Shown here piece after piece: positions 54,837 to 63,487 of a DNA stretch of 64,000 bases. This stretch comes from an uncultured Actinomycetes bacterium (GTDB taxonomy: Bacteria; Actinomycetota; Actinomycetes; Mycobacteriales; Nakamurellaceae). A model generated the notes under the pieces. It ran no database searches. It was not told the origin of the DNA and saw only the letters and a program-made list of their open reading frames with translations. The stretch is from contig CALANS010000138.1 of assembly GCA_937926105.1 (NCBI GenBank), forward strand, positions 1 to 64,000, given 5' to 3'. The position numbers were made by a program, and so were the translations under genes. Within the stretch, counting starts at the first letter, position 1; each line of letters starts with the position of its first letter.

Positions 54837-55065
54837 AGCGCCCCCTCGTCAGCTACTGGGGCGGCGTGGGCCCATGTGGCGAGCGTTCCTCGCAGCCGCC
54901 GTGCTGGGTTCAGCCTGGCAGGTGCGACGCGTGCCGACGCAGTTGTCCACATCCGGCACGGGCCACACCCGTGTCAGGCCGTCGTCATCCCCAAACCGCA
55001 GGTCACGGGGCCCAGATGCGGCGGTGTCGCGACCGGGGGCACAGTCGCGACCGGGCACAGATGCG

Positions 55066-55101
55066 ACGGCGGCCGGCGAGCAGACGCTCGCCGGCCGCCG
55101 T
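55066..55101 (-). terminator. Hairpin terminator of the DUF5679 gene
   Basis: acggcggccggcgag at 55066-55080 and its exact reverse complement at 55087-55101 form a 15-bp stem with a 6-nt loop. It lies 16 bp beyond the stop of the minus-strand DUF5679 gene. The rest of 54837-55065 contains no gene; it holds a near-duplicate of tcgcgaccggg with cacag. Confidence 0.7.
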
Positions 55102-55116
55102 GCGGTGCCGTGTGGC

Positions 55117-55266
55117 TCAGGCCTTACCGAGGATGCGGTTCATCTTGGTGCCGCAGACCGGGCAGGTGCCCTTGGCCATCCGACGGCCGTTGGTCTCCGC
55201 GACCTCACCCTCGAAGTCCCGCTTCTCCTTGCACTTGACGCAGTAACCGTTGTAGGTCTCCGCCAT
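55117..55266 (-). CDS. DUF5679 zinc-ribbon protein
   Basis: A 49-residue zinc-ribbon protein: YNGYCVKCKEKRDFEGE and GTCPVCGTKMNRILGK give two CxxC pairs. The short length and sequence match the DUF5679 family conserved in actinobacteria. ATG 55266 has AGGAAGGGG just upstream. A strong hairpin follows its stop. Its role is unknown; the ribbon resembles those of topoisomerase C-termini. Confidence 0.88.
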   Translation of the reverse strand: MAETYNGYCVKCKEKRDFEGEVAETNGRRMAKGTCPVCGTKMNRILGKA

Positions 55267-55447
55267 GGGTACCCCTTCCTGACGAGCCCGCCAGGTGTTG
55301 GAGGGCCGGTGGCTGGCCGGACCTGCGGCCCGGAGTCGGGGACAACCGTACTCGCCGCGGGCGCGCCGCACGCGCAAGCGGCGCGTAGCGGGTCGCGGTC
55401 GTGTCGGCGCCGGCGTGGCTCGGAGCAGCGGATGGGACACTGAGCGC

Positions 55448-56473
55448 ATGTCCTATGCCGCCGATGAGTCCCGTTATCAACGCCTGCCGTATCGCCGGGT
55501 CGGGAACTCCGGCCTGACGCTGCCGGCGGTCAGCCTGGGGTTATGGCACAACTTCGGTGACGATGTTCCGTTCGACCGGCAGCGCCAGATCCTGCGACAG
55601 GCGTTCGATCTCGGCGTCACGCACTTCGACCTGGCCAACAACTACGGGCCGCCGTACGGCAGCGCGGAGACCAACTTCGGGAGACACCTTCGCGACGATT
55701 TCCGCCCGTACCGGGACGAACTGGTGATCTCCACCAAGGCCGGCTACGACATGTGGCCCGGTCCGTATGGCGATGGAGGATCGCGCAAGTACCTGCTGGC
55801 CTCGCTGGATGCGTCGCTGGCCCGAATGGGCCTGGACTACGTGGACATCTTCTACTCGCACCGCGCCGATCCGGACACGCCGCTGGAGGAGACGATGGGT
55901 GCGCTGGCGACCGCCGTGACGTCCGGCCGGGCGCTGTACGCCGGAATCTCGTCCTATTCGCCGGAACGCACCCGGCAGGCCGCGGCGATCCTCGCCGATC
56001 GGGGCGTACCGCTGCTGATCCACCAGCCGTCCTACTCGATGCTCAATCGCTGGGTCGAGGGCGGCCTGCTGGACGCGTTGGGCGACCTCGGAGTCGGGTG
56101 CATCGCGTTTTCCCCGCTGGCCCAGGGCATGCTCACCGACCGATATCTGCACGGCGTTCCGGAGGGGTCGCGGGCCTCGCAGCACAAGTCCCTCGATCCC
56201 GGGTTGCTCACCGACGAGGCGGTCGAGCACATTCGGGCACTGAACGAGCTGGCCGCGGGTCGGGGTCAGAGCCTGGCGCAGATGGCGCTGGCTTGGGCGC
56301 TACGAGATGCGCGGGTGACGTCGGTGCTGGTCGGGGCGTCGTCGGTGGCGCAGTTGGAGGCGAACGTGGCCGCCGTAGACAACCTGGCGTTCGCCGACGA
56401 GGAGCTCGCGGCGATCGATCGGCATGCCGTGGAGTCAGGGATCAACCTCTGGCGGCGCTCCAGTCAGGTGTGA
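55448..56473 (+). CDS. Aldo/keto reductase, YghZ/L-glyceraldehyde 3-phosphate reductase type
   Basis: A 341-residue aldo/keto reductase. The start YRRVGNSGLTLPAVSLGLWH is diagnostic for the YghZ group. Catalytic candidates are Asp in FDLANNYGPPYGSAE (with the Tyr), Lys in VISTKAGYDMWPGP and His in FYSHRADPDTP. The cofactor-binding end includes VTSVLVGASSVAQLEAN. It should reduce small aldehydes with NADPH. It converges with the metalloprotease gene and overlaps it by 10 bp. Confidence 0.92.
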   Translation: MSYAADESRYQRLPYRRVGNSGLTLPAVSLGLWHNFGDDVPFDRQRQILRQAFDLGVTHFDLANNYGPPYGSAETNFGRHLRDDFRPYRDELVISTKAGYDMWPGPYGDGGSRKYLLASLDASLARMGLDYVDIFYSHRADPDTPLEETMGALATAVTSGRALYAGISSYSPERTRQAAAILADRGVPLLIHQPSYSMLNRWVEGGLLDALGDLGVGCIAFSPLAQGMLTDRYLHGVPEGSRASQHKSLDPGLLTDEAVEHIRALNELAAGRGQSLAQMALAWALRDARVTSVLVGASSVAQLEANVAAVDNLAFADEELAAIDRHAVESGINLWRRSSQV

Positions 56474-57900
56474 CCAGGAGCGCCGTCACCGCCGTCGTCA
56501 TCGGCGGCCCGCTCGCTAGCGCCGTCACCGCGACCGCCGTCATCACCAGCGGCCTGCTCGCTGGCGCCGTCACCGCGACCGCCGTCATCGCCGGCGGCCC
56601 GCTCGCTGGCGCCGTCACCGCTCGATCCGTCGATCACGTCACCGCTGTCCCAGTCGCCCATGCCCGCCAGCAGCTCGGAGAACTCCCGATCCCGGGCCAC
56701 GAACGCCGCCGGGTCATCCAGGTCGGTGCTGCCGGGCAGCAGGTCGGGGTGCGCCCACAGCGCATCACGCCCGTCGATGCCCCGCGAATCCTGCAGGTCG
56801 CGCCACAGCTGGGCCGCTGCCCGCAGCCGGCGTGGACGCAGCTGCAGGCCGATCAGCGTGGCGAAGGTCTGCTCCGCCGGACCGCCGGTCGCCCGTCGCC
56901 GGCGCAACGTCTCGCGCAGTGCCGCCGCGCCGGGCAGCCGCTCGCCGACCGCGTCGGCCACCACGGTGTCCACCCAACCCTCGACCAGCGCCAGCAGTGT
57001 CTCCAGCGACTGCAGGGCCTGCTGCTGCCCGGGGCTGGTGGTGGGCTCGAACATGCCCTTGGAGAGCGCCGCTTCGATCGACGATGGGTCGGCCGGATTG
57101 ATCGATGACGCCAACTCCTCCATCGCCGAGAAGTCCACGCCGATAGCGCCGGCGTAGCTCGAGATCAACTCGACGATCCGGTCCCGCAGCCACGGCACAT
57201 GCGCAAACAGTCGATGGTGCGCAGCCTCGCGGGCCGCCAGGTACAGCCGCACCTGGTCCTCGGGCAGCTCCAACCCGGCGCTGAACTCGGCGATGGAGCG
57301 GGGCAGCAGCGCCGCGGTGCCGGCCGGCCCCAGCGGTAGCCCGATGTCGGTCGAGGTCAACACCTCGCCGGCCAGCTGCGCCAGCCCTTGGCCGAGTTGG
57401 CTGCCGAACGCCATGCCACCCATCGAGCCCATCATCGCCAGCAGCGGCCCGGCCTGGGCGCGCGCCTGCTCCGGCAGGCCCTCGACCCACGCCTTCGAGA
57501 CCCGCTCGGCGATGGGGGAGCAGAGCATCTCCCAGGCCGGCATGGTCGCGTCGATCCACTCTCGCGGGGTCCAGGCCGTGACCGTCGTCGCGCCCACCGG
57601 CAGCGAGGTCGATCCGTCCAGCCACACCTCGGCCAGGGCCATGGCGTCCCGGACAGCGGCCACGTCCACCGAGGCGACCGGGTGCGACGCCGGCACCTGC
57701 GAGGTCGCCATCCGGCGGGCCAGGTCGTAGTTCACCGGACCGCTGGACCCCGATGCGCCGGCCTGCGACATCATCTGCCCGAGCTGGGAGAACATCGACC
57801 CCAGCTGGCTCAGGTCGAACGCGCCGGGATTCGGAGGGCCGGATCCCTCGGAGGAGTCGTCGTCGCCGGGCAGCGAGAATCCGAACGGCACATTCGTCAT
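56464..57900 (-). CDS. Zinc-dependent metalloprotease-like protein (DUF2342, Rv3195-like)
   Basis: A 478-residue protein of the DUF2342 'zinc-dependent metalloprotease' group. Landmarks are TPREWIDATMPAWEMLCSPI, LPLGPAGTAALLP and AAREAAHHRLFAHVPWLRD, whose E-x-x-H/H-x-x-x-x-H pattern is taken as the metal site. It starts MTNVPFGFSLPGDD, as in mycobacterial Rv3195. The C-terminal 50 residues are a disordered acidic tail built of 15-residue repeats. It is divergent from the PDZ-Lon gene, another conserved neighbour. Confidence 0.88.
   Translation of the reverse strand: MTNVPFGFSLPGDDDSSEGSGPPNPGAFDLSQLGSMFSQLGQMMSQAGASGSSGPVNYDLARRMATSQVPASHPVASVDVAAVRDAMALAEVWLDGSTSLPVGATTVTAWTPREWIDATMPAWEMLCSPIAERVSKAWVEGLPEQARAQAGPLLAMMGSMGGMAFGSQLGQGLAQLAGEVLTSTDIGLPLGPAGTAALLPRSIAEFSAGLELPEDQVRLYLAAREAAHHRLFAHVPWLRDRIVELISSYAGAIGVDFSAMEELASSINPADPSSIEAALSKGMFEPTTSPGQQQALQSLETLLALVEGWVDTVVADAVGERLPGAAALRETLRRRRATGGPAEQTFATLIGLQLRPRRLRAAAQLWRDLQDSRGIDGRDALWAHPDLLPGSTDLDDPAAFVARDREFSELLAGMGDWDSGDVIDGSSGDGASERAAGDDGGRGDGASEQAAGDDGGRGDGASERAADDDGGDGAPGHT
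56491..56620. repeat. 45-bp tandem repeat in metalloprotease C-terminus
   Basis: Units at 56491-56535, 56536-56580 and 56581-56620 (last one partial) are near-identical with exact 45-bp period. On the minus strand they encode GDGASERAAGDDGGR-type repeats. They are in frame and confined to the disordered tail. Confidence 0.9.
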
Positions 57901-58067
57901 GGGATTTACGGTACTGACAATCGGCCGACGGTGTCGGGACCGAGCGGCGATGCCTCGGCAATCACGCCCTGGGCGAACAGCCGCCTAGGCGTGGCGACCG
58001 GCTGGGTTGCCCGTCTGTGGGAGCCGATCCGGGCGCGACACAGCCGGGCGCCGTAGGCTCTGCTGTC

Positions 58068-59201
58068 GTGTCCGATCCCGATCAGCCGACCGCGGCCGAG
58101 CCAACCAAGGCGACCGAGGCTGGGACGACCGAGACTGGAGCGACCGCGGGCCCCCGTCGGGGACTGTCCCGCCGGGCTCGCACGCTGTGGATCGGCTGCG
58201 CCATCGGGGTGGTGCTGTTAGTTCTCGGCGCGGCCATCCCCGTCCCGTTTGTGGCCCTGGGTCCCGGATCGACGTTCAACACCATCGCGTCCGGCCAGGG
58301 CAGCGAGGTCATCACCTTTACCGGTGACGACATCCCGGCGGCCGCGGCCGAGCAGCCGACCGGGCATCTGAACATGCTGACCATCCGGGTCATCAAGGAC
58401 ATCCCGATGTTCGAGGCGATCACCATGTGGGTCTCCGGGCGGTTCGCATTGGCGCCGTTCGAGGAGTACTACCCGCCGGGTAAGACCGAGGAAGAGGTCA
58501 ACCAGGAAAACATCCAGATGTTCAAGGATTCCCAGTCAGCCGCGGAGATTGAGGCGCTGCGCTACCTGGGCTATCCGAACGTGGTTTACGTGGGCGACAT
58601 CCAGAAGGGCTCGCCCAGCTGGGACCTGCTCCAGCCGAACGACCAGATCACCGCGGTGGACGGGCAGCCGGTGACGGACTATGACTCGCTGGCCACGGTG
58701 ATGGCCACCACCCGACCCGGACAGACGGTGGAGGTGACGGTGCAGCGGGACGGCCAGGCGATGACGAAGGAGGTCACGCTGGGTGCCGATGCTCAGGTGG
58801 GTCCGCAGGGATTCCTCGGTGTGGGGGTGCAGCAGCGTCCCATCGCGCCCTTCCAGGTGCACATCTCGCTGGAGGACATCGGCGGACCCTCGGCCGGGCT
58901 GATGTTCACCCTGGGCATCATCGACCGCCTCACCCCAGGGGACCTGTCCGGCGGGAAGTTCATCGCCGGCACCGGGACGATCGACCTGAACGGCAACGTC
59001 GGGGCGATCGGGGGAGTGACGTTCAAGGAGGTCACCGCCCGGGCGGCCGGCGCGGATTTCATGCTGGTACCCGCCGACAACTGCGCCGAGGCGTTGACGG
59101 CGGTCCCGGACGGACTGACGCTGGTGAAGGTGTCCACGCTGCAGGACGCGATAGCGGCGGTGAACACCATCGCGAAGGGGGGCACGGCACCCGGCTGCTG
59201 A
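58068..59201 (+). CDS. PDZ-domain, Lon-like (S16) membrane protease (YlbL type)
   Basis: A 377-residue membrane-anchored protease. One N-terminal membrane segment, LWIGCAIGVVLLVLGAAIPV, is followed by VALGPGSTFNTI, a PDZ domain (KGSPSWDLLQPNDQITAVDG) and an S16 domain. The catalytic Ser is in DIGGPSAGLMFTL and Lys in VTFKEVTARAAGAD. It probably processes or degrades exported proteins. GTG 58068 is chosen. Corresponds to Rv3194c, next to UPF0182 and the Rv3195-like gene. Confidence 0.93.
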   Translation: MSDPDQPTAAEPTKATEAGTTETGATAGPRRGLSRRARTLWIGCAIGVVLLVLGAAIPVPFVALGPGSTFNTIASGQGSEVITFTGDDIPAAAAEQPTGHLNMLTIRVIKDIPMFEAITMWVSGRFALAPFEEYYPPGKTEEEVNQENIQMFKDSQSAAEIEALRYLGYPNVVYVGDIQKGSPSWDLLQPNDQITAVDGQPVTDYDSLATVMATTRPGQTVEVTVQRDGQAMTKEVTLGADAQVGPQGFLGVGVQQRPIAPFQVHISLEDIGGPSAGLMFTLGIIDRLTPGDLSGGKFIAGTGTIDLNGNVGAIGGVTFKEVTARAAGADFMLVPADNCAEALTAVPDGLTLVKVSTLQDAIAAVNTIAKGGTAPGC

Positions 59202-59328
59202 GCCCCGGCCGCCGCCCGCGGATCGACCGGGATGTGCCATGTTCGGGGATTGCAGGCGCGGTTCCGGGGCGGAATGTCCGGTTCGGCGTGCAGCAGACCC
59301 GCGAACATCGGGGATGACCGGTGCGGAG

Positions 59329-59835
59329 CTACGGCTCGAAGGTGCCGTGCAGCGCCGCCAGCAGGCCGGGCGCCAGGTCTGGCCCGCGCAGCACCGGTCC
59401 GTCTGGCGCGTGCCGCCAGCGCAACAGGCACGCCCCGCCCGGCCGGTCCCGCAGCACCCCCGCTGCCAGCCGGGCCTCGCGCTGGTCCTCGCCGGCGCCG
59501 GCCAGGATCTCCAGCACCAGCACGCACCCGGCCACCTCGTCCGGCCAGGCGATCGTCGCTAGCGCATCGGCAATGCTGTCGCCGGGCAGCGCCTCCTGGG
59601 CGAGCGGTGTGAACTCGGCACCGGCGGGCTCCGAGGGTTCCTGCGGGTGCACCTGTGCGGCCAGGCCTGGCTCGGCGGCCAGCAGTTCGGACGTACGGAC
59701 CAACGCGAACACCTGCCGCGGCGCGTCCCAGCCGCCGGTGGCGACGAACTCCTCGACTTCCTCGACCGCACGGCGCAGGGCGTTCGACCCCGAGGGGTCA
59801 CCGGTGCCGGAGGCTGCAGTCGAGGGTGGAATCAC
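59329..59835 (-). CDS. PPA1309 family protein
   Basis: A 168-residue protein of the actinobacterial PPA1309 family. Typical parts are ALRRAVEEVEEFVATGGWD, RQVFALVRTSELLAAEP and DALATIAWPDEVAGCVLVLE. It starts at GTG 59835. It has no known biochemical function. The gene is consistently found beside UPF0182 and PDZ-Lon genes in this phylum. The 127-bp gap after the PDZ-Lon gene holds no gene. Confidence 0.85.
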   Translation of the reverse strand: MIPPSTAASGTGDPSGSNALRRAVEEVEEFVATGGWDAPRQVFALVRTSELLAAEPGLAAQVHPQEPSEPAGAEFTPLAQEALPGDSIADALATIAWPDEVAGCVLVLEILAGAGEDQREARLAAGVLRDRPGGACLLRWRHAPDGPVLRGPDLAPGLLAALHGTFEP

Positions 59836-60151
59836 GATCCGATCCTGTCACGGCGACCGTCGCCGGGATCGTCACCGCCGGGATCGGATTTCTCCCGCCG
59901 GGATCCTCGCACTCGGGGTTCGTTCCCTCCCGTCGGGATCGTCACCGTCGCATGCGCACCGGCCAGCAACGGTCACCGACGACGCCGTCACCGCCTGATG
60001 GCCGGGAACCTCTCGGTCGCCTCTACAGTTGACGGGACGTACCCGCCGGCCAGGCGGGCACGGGACGCCGGCCCACCACGCTGGGGCCGGAGCTGATAGA
60101 GCCATTGAACTCGGCGGCCAGCCCGCCCCTTGCCGTCAAAGGAGCCCATCC
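59836..60151. other. Intergenic region with repeated GCCGGGATC motifs
   Basis: This 316-bp divergent gap has no supported gene. GCCGGGATC occurs at 59862, 59877 and 59897, and GTCGGGATC at 59932, at spacings of 15, 20 and 35 bp. Two copies extend to GGGATCGTCACCG. A TTGACG at 60027-60032 could be a -35, but no partner -10 is clear. The motifs may be operator sites or decayed repeats. Confidence 0.4.
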
Positions 60152-63100
60152 GTGGCCACCCGGCCCCCCGTCGGTATGCCCGTGCTGTCCCGGCGCGCCA
60201 AGCGAGTGCTGATCGCCGTCGTCGCCATCATCGTGGCGATCATCCTGTGGTTCCAGTTCGTCGGCATCTACGTCGACTACGCCTGGTATCGCGAAGTGCA
60301 CGTCACCGAGGTGTTCACCACCCAGCTGTGGACGCGCGTCGTGCTGTTCGTGATTGCCGGTGTCGGCATGGCAGGGGTGATGTTTGTCACCCTGATGTTG
60401 GCCTATCGCAGCAGGCCGGTGTTCCTGCCCAGCGCCGAGGTCGACCCGTTGGCGCCGTACCGCACCGTCGTCACCGCCCACCCGAAGCTGTTCGCGTTCG
60501 GCGTCTCCGCGCTCATCGGGGTGATCTGCGGGTTCTCCGCACAGGGTTCGTGGCAGACCGTGCAGTTGTGGATGCATGGCGGCGATTTCGGCCAGACCGA
60601 CCCGCAGTTCGGCAACGACGTGGGCTTCTACATGTTCCGACTGCCGATGATCCAGATGGTGCTGTCGTGGCTATTCGTGGCGACCGCACTGGCGTTCGTG
60701 GCCGTCCTCGTCACGCAGTATGTGTTCGGCGGGATCCGGCTGGCGGCCGGCAAGCATCGTAAGGTCACCGCCCAGGCCGCCCTGCAGCTCTCTCTGCTGG
60801 TGGGCGTGTTCGTCCTGGTCAAGGCGGTGCAGTACTGGTTCGACCGATACGACCTGCTGTTCTCCGATCGCAGTGGTTTCTTCACCGGAGCGTCCTACAC
60901 CGACGTGCACGCGGTGTTGGCAGCCAAGATCATCCTGATGTGTATCGCCGCCATCTGCGCGGTCGGCTTCATTGTCGGCGGGGCGCTGCGGTCGATCAAG
61001 CTGCCGGTCATCGCGCTGGCCCTGCTGGTGCTGTCCAGCATCGTGATCGGCGGGGTGTGGCCGCTGATCCTGCAGAAGGTGGTCGTCGCACCGAGCGCCA
61101 TCACCCGGGAGGCCGCGTACATCGAGCGCAACATCGACGCGACCCGGCAGGCTTACGCCATCACGGACAAGGACGTCGAATACGTGCGCTACGACCGGGA
61201 CAAGGTCGGGGTGAAGCCGTCCGAGCTGGCGTCGGAGGAGCCCGGGACTGTCAACAACGCGCGCCTGCTGGACCCGAACCTGTTGACGGACACCTTCACC
61301 CAGCGCGAGCAGCTGCGCAACTTCTACGGGTTTGCCAAGCAGCTGTCGGTGGACCGGTACACCGACAGCTCCGGCAAGACCCAGGACTACGTCGTCGCCG
61401 CCCGCGAGATCGATGTCAACAACTTCGGGGACAGCCAGACGGGCTGGATCAACCAGCATCTGGTCTACACGCACGGCAACGGGTTCGTGGCGGCGCCGGC
61501 GAACCAGCTGCAGGACGGGTACCCGGTGTTCCAGGTCTCCGACGTGCAGAACCCCAAGGGCGGCATTCCCGTCCAGGAGCCACGGATCTACTACGGTTCG
61601 CTGGCACCGGACTATGCCGTCGTCGGGGCGGAGAAGGGCGACAATCCCAGCGAGTACGACACCGACACCACGCAGTACACCTATCAGGGCACCGGTGGCG
61701 TCTCGGTCGGCAACTTCTTCGAGCGGCTGATCTTCGCCACGCACTATTCCGAGGCGAATTTCCTGTTCTCCTCGGAGATCAACTCCAACTCCAAGGTGCT
61801 GTACAACCGGGATCCGCGGGAGCGGGTCAAGATGGCGGCGCCGTTCCTGACGGTCGACACCCGGCCGTACCCGGCGGTGGTCGATGGCCGGATCGTGTGG
61901 ATCGTGGACGCCTACACCACGGCGAAGAACTATCCCTACGCGCAGAGCGTGGTGCTCTCCGATGCCACTGACAACTCGCAGCGGGCACCGGGAGCGACGG
62001 CGCAGATCGACAGTCAGGTCTCGTACATTCGCAACTCCGTCAAGGCCGTGGTGGACGCCTACAACGGCACCGTGACGCTGTATCAGGTGCAGAACGACGA
62101 CCCCGTGCTCAAGGCCTGGGAGGCGGTGTTCCCCGGGTTGATCCAGCCGGAAGGCGCCATCTCGCCCGACCTGAGGGCGCATTTCCGGTATCCGGAAGAC
62201 CTGTTTGAGGTGCAGCGCAGCCTGATCGGCAAGTACTACGTGTCCAACCCGCGGGAGTTCTATCAGGGGTCGAATTTCTGGAAGGTGCCTAACGACCCGA
62301 CCGAGGGTGGCGTGCCCGAGGCGGCGCAGCCGCCGTACTACCTGGAGATCGCGCTGCCGGGTGAACCCAATCCGCAGTTCATGCTGACCTCGGCGATGAC
62401 GTGGTTTGAGCGGGAATACATTTCTGCGTATATCACCGCCAGCGGCGATCCCGGCGACTACGGCAAGATCACGGTGCAACAATTGCCGGCGAATACCCAG
62501 ACGCCGGGCCCGGTGCTGATCCAGCAGTTGTTCAATTCCAATACCAATATCAGCAACTACATCACCACCCGGACCACCGCGGGCCGATCGAAGATCCTCA
62601 ACGGCAACCTGTTGACCCTGCCCACGGACAAGGGACTGCTGTACGTGGAACCCCTCTATCTGCAGGGCGTCTCGGAAAGCTCCTATCCTCAGCTGGGCCA
62701 GGTGCTGGTCTGGTACAACGGCAACGTCGGGATGGGCGGCAGTCTGGCGGCCGCGCTGGAGAACGCGACGCCAGCGGAGCTGCCCCCCGGAGCGGGGGAG
62801 AACGGCGGCTCGTCGGGTTCCCCGCAGCCGACGTCGCCACAGTCTCCGGGGTCTGATTCCACGCCGACGGTGACGCAATCCCAGGGGGTGACGAACCCGT
62901 CCGAGAGCGGCACGTCCCCGACCCCGGGCACCTCGACGTCGGGGCCGGGAGGTCCGGTCGATGCGCAGCAGGCGCTGGAGGCGATGCAGCGGGCCGAGCG
63001 GGCGCTGTCCAGCGCGAAGGCTTCCGGCGACCTGGGCGCCATCGGGTCGGCGACGGAGGATCTGTACCGCGCGGTGCAGCAGTACCTGGAGGTGGCCGGT

Positions 63101-63169
63101 CCCAGCGGGGCGAATAGCACGGCGGTGACGTCTGCGCTGTCCTCGGCGTCGGCTGCCGGTGGCGGCTGA
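60152..63169 (+). CDS. UPF0182 large membrane protein (Rv3193c-like)
   Basis: A 1005-residue protein. Seven hydrophobic segments lie in the first 320 residues, for example LIAVVAIIVAIILWFQFVGI. A large extracytoplasmic part follows, with conserved IERNIDATRQAYAI and GWINQHLVYTHGNG. The C-terminus is Ser/Pro/Thr/Gly-rich and ends in a helical Ala-rich stretch. GTG 60152 has AAAGGAG 7 nt upstream. UPF0182 proteins are universal in actinobacteria, without an agreed function. Confidence 0.93.
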   Translation: MATRPPVGMPVLSRRAKRVLIAVVAIIVAIILWFQFVGIYVDYAWYREVHVTEVFTTQLWTRVVLFVIAGVGMAGVMFVTLMLAYRSRPVFLPSAEVDPLAPYRTVVTAHPKLFAFGVSALIGVICGFSAQGSWQTVQLWMHGGDFGQTDPQFGNDVGFYMFRLPMIQMVLSWLFVATALAFVAVLVTQYVFGGIRLAAGKHRKVTAQAALQLSLLVGVFVLVKAVQYWFDRYDLLFSDRSGFFTGASYTDVHAVLAAKIILMCIAAICAVGFIVGGALRSIKLPVIALALLVLSSIVIGGVWPLILQKVVVAPSAITREAAYIERNIDATRQAYAITDKDVEYVRYDRDKVGVKPSELASEEPGTVNNARLLDPNLLTDTFTQREQLRNFYGFAKQLSVDRYTDSSGKTQDYVVAAREIDVNNFGDSQTGWINQHLVYTHGNGFVAAPANQLQDGYPVFQVSDVQNPKGGIPVQEPRIYYGSLAPDYAVVGAEKGDNPSEYDTDTTQYTYQGTGGVSVGNFFERLIFATHYSEANFLFSSEINSNSKVLYNRDPRERVKMAAPFLTVDTRPYPAVVDGRIVWIVDAYTTAKNYPYAQSVVLSDATDNSQRAPGATAQIDSQVSYIRNSVKAVVDAYNGTVTLYQVQNDDPVLKAWEAVFPGLIQPEGAISPDLRAHFRYPEDLFEVQRSLIGKYYVSNPREFYQGSNFWKVPNDPTEGGVPEAAQPPYYLEIALPGEPNPQFMLTSAMTWFEREYISAYITASGDPGDYGKITVQQLPANTQTPGPVLIQQLFNSNTNISNYITTRTTAGRSKILNGNLLTLPTDKGLLYVEPLYLQGVSESSYPQLGQVLVWYNGNVGMGGSLAAALENATPAELPPGAGENGGSSGSPQPTSPQSPGSDSTPTVTQSQGVTNPSESGTSPTPGTSTSGPGGPVDAQQALEAMQRAERALSSAKASGDLGAIGSATEDLYRAVQQYLEVAGPSGANSTAVTSALSSASAAGGG

Positions 63170-63235
63170 CCGGCCTGGGTTGGTGCGGGCCCATTCGCCG
63201 GTGTCATGGCGGTGGGGCCGTGCCCGTGGAACTGA

Positions 63236-63241
63236 TACACT
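63236..63241 (+). promoter_or_regulatory. Possible -10 element for the initiator tRNA
   Basis: TACACT at 63236-63241 lies 14 bp before the mature tRNA 5' end, a sensible distance for a tRNA transcript with a short leader. No clear -35 is present. Confidence 0.4.
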
Positions 63242-63255
63242 GGTGATACCGCCGA

Positions 63256-63329
63256 CGCGGGGTGGAGCAGCTCGGTAGCTCGCTGGGCTCATAACCCAGA
63301 GGTCGTAGGTTCAAATCCTACCCCCGCTA
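63256..63329 (+). tRNA. Initiator tRNA-fMet (CAT anticodon)
   Basis: The gene folds as a cloverleaf: acceptor CGCGGGG at 63256-63262 against CCCCGCT at 63322-63328, anticodon CAT at 63290-63292, T-arm gtagg-ttcaaat-cctac. Initiator features are the C1:U72 mismatch and three G:C pairs next to the anticodon loop (GGG at 63285-63287, CCC at 63295-63297). The CCA end is not encoded. Confidence 0.96.
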
Positions 63330-63335
63330 CGACGT

Positions 63336-63378
63336 AAACGGCCCTTGACCAGCGGAAACCCTGAGTCAGGGGCCGTTT
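63336..63378 (+). terminator. Hairpin downstream of tRNA-fMet
   Basis: aaacggcccttgac at 63336-63349 pairs with gtcaggggccgttt at 63365-63378 with a single G:U, loop of 15 nt. It begins 7 bp after the tRNA and likely ends its transcript. Its tail is ttt-gct, not a long U-run. Confidence 0.7.
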
Positions 63379-63487
63379 GCTATGCGCTGTCCGGCTGAAC
63401 GAGATAGCGAAGTGAACACTTAAGGCACTCTTTGGGTTTCTAGAACCGTCAGTGCAAGTGAACACCTATTGTGTTAGCGTTCTTGCA

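Noticed and set aside
60671..63292. An 873-codon open frame antisense to the UPF0182 gene
   Set aside because: Composition and position are those of a high-GC shadow; it also runs over the tRNA promoter and has no domain signature.
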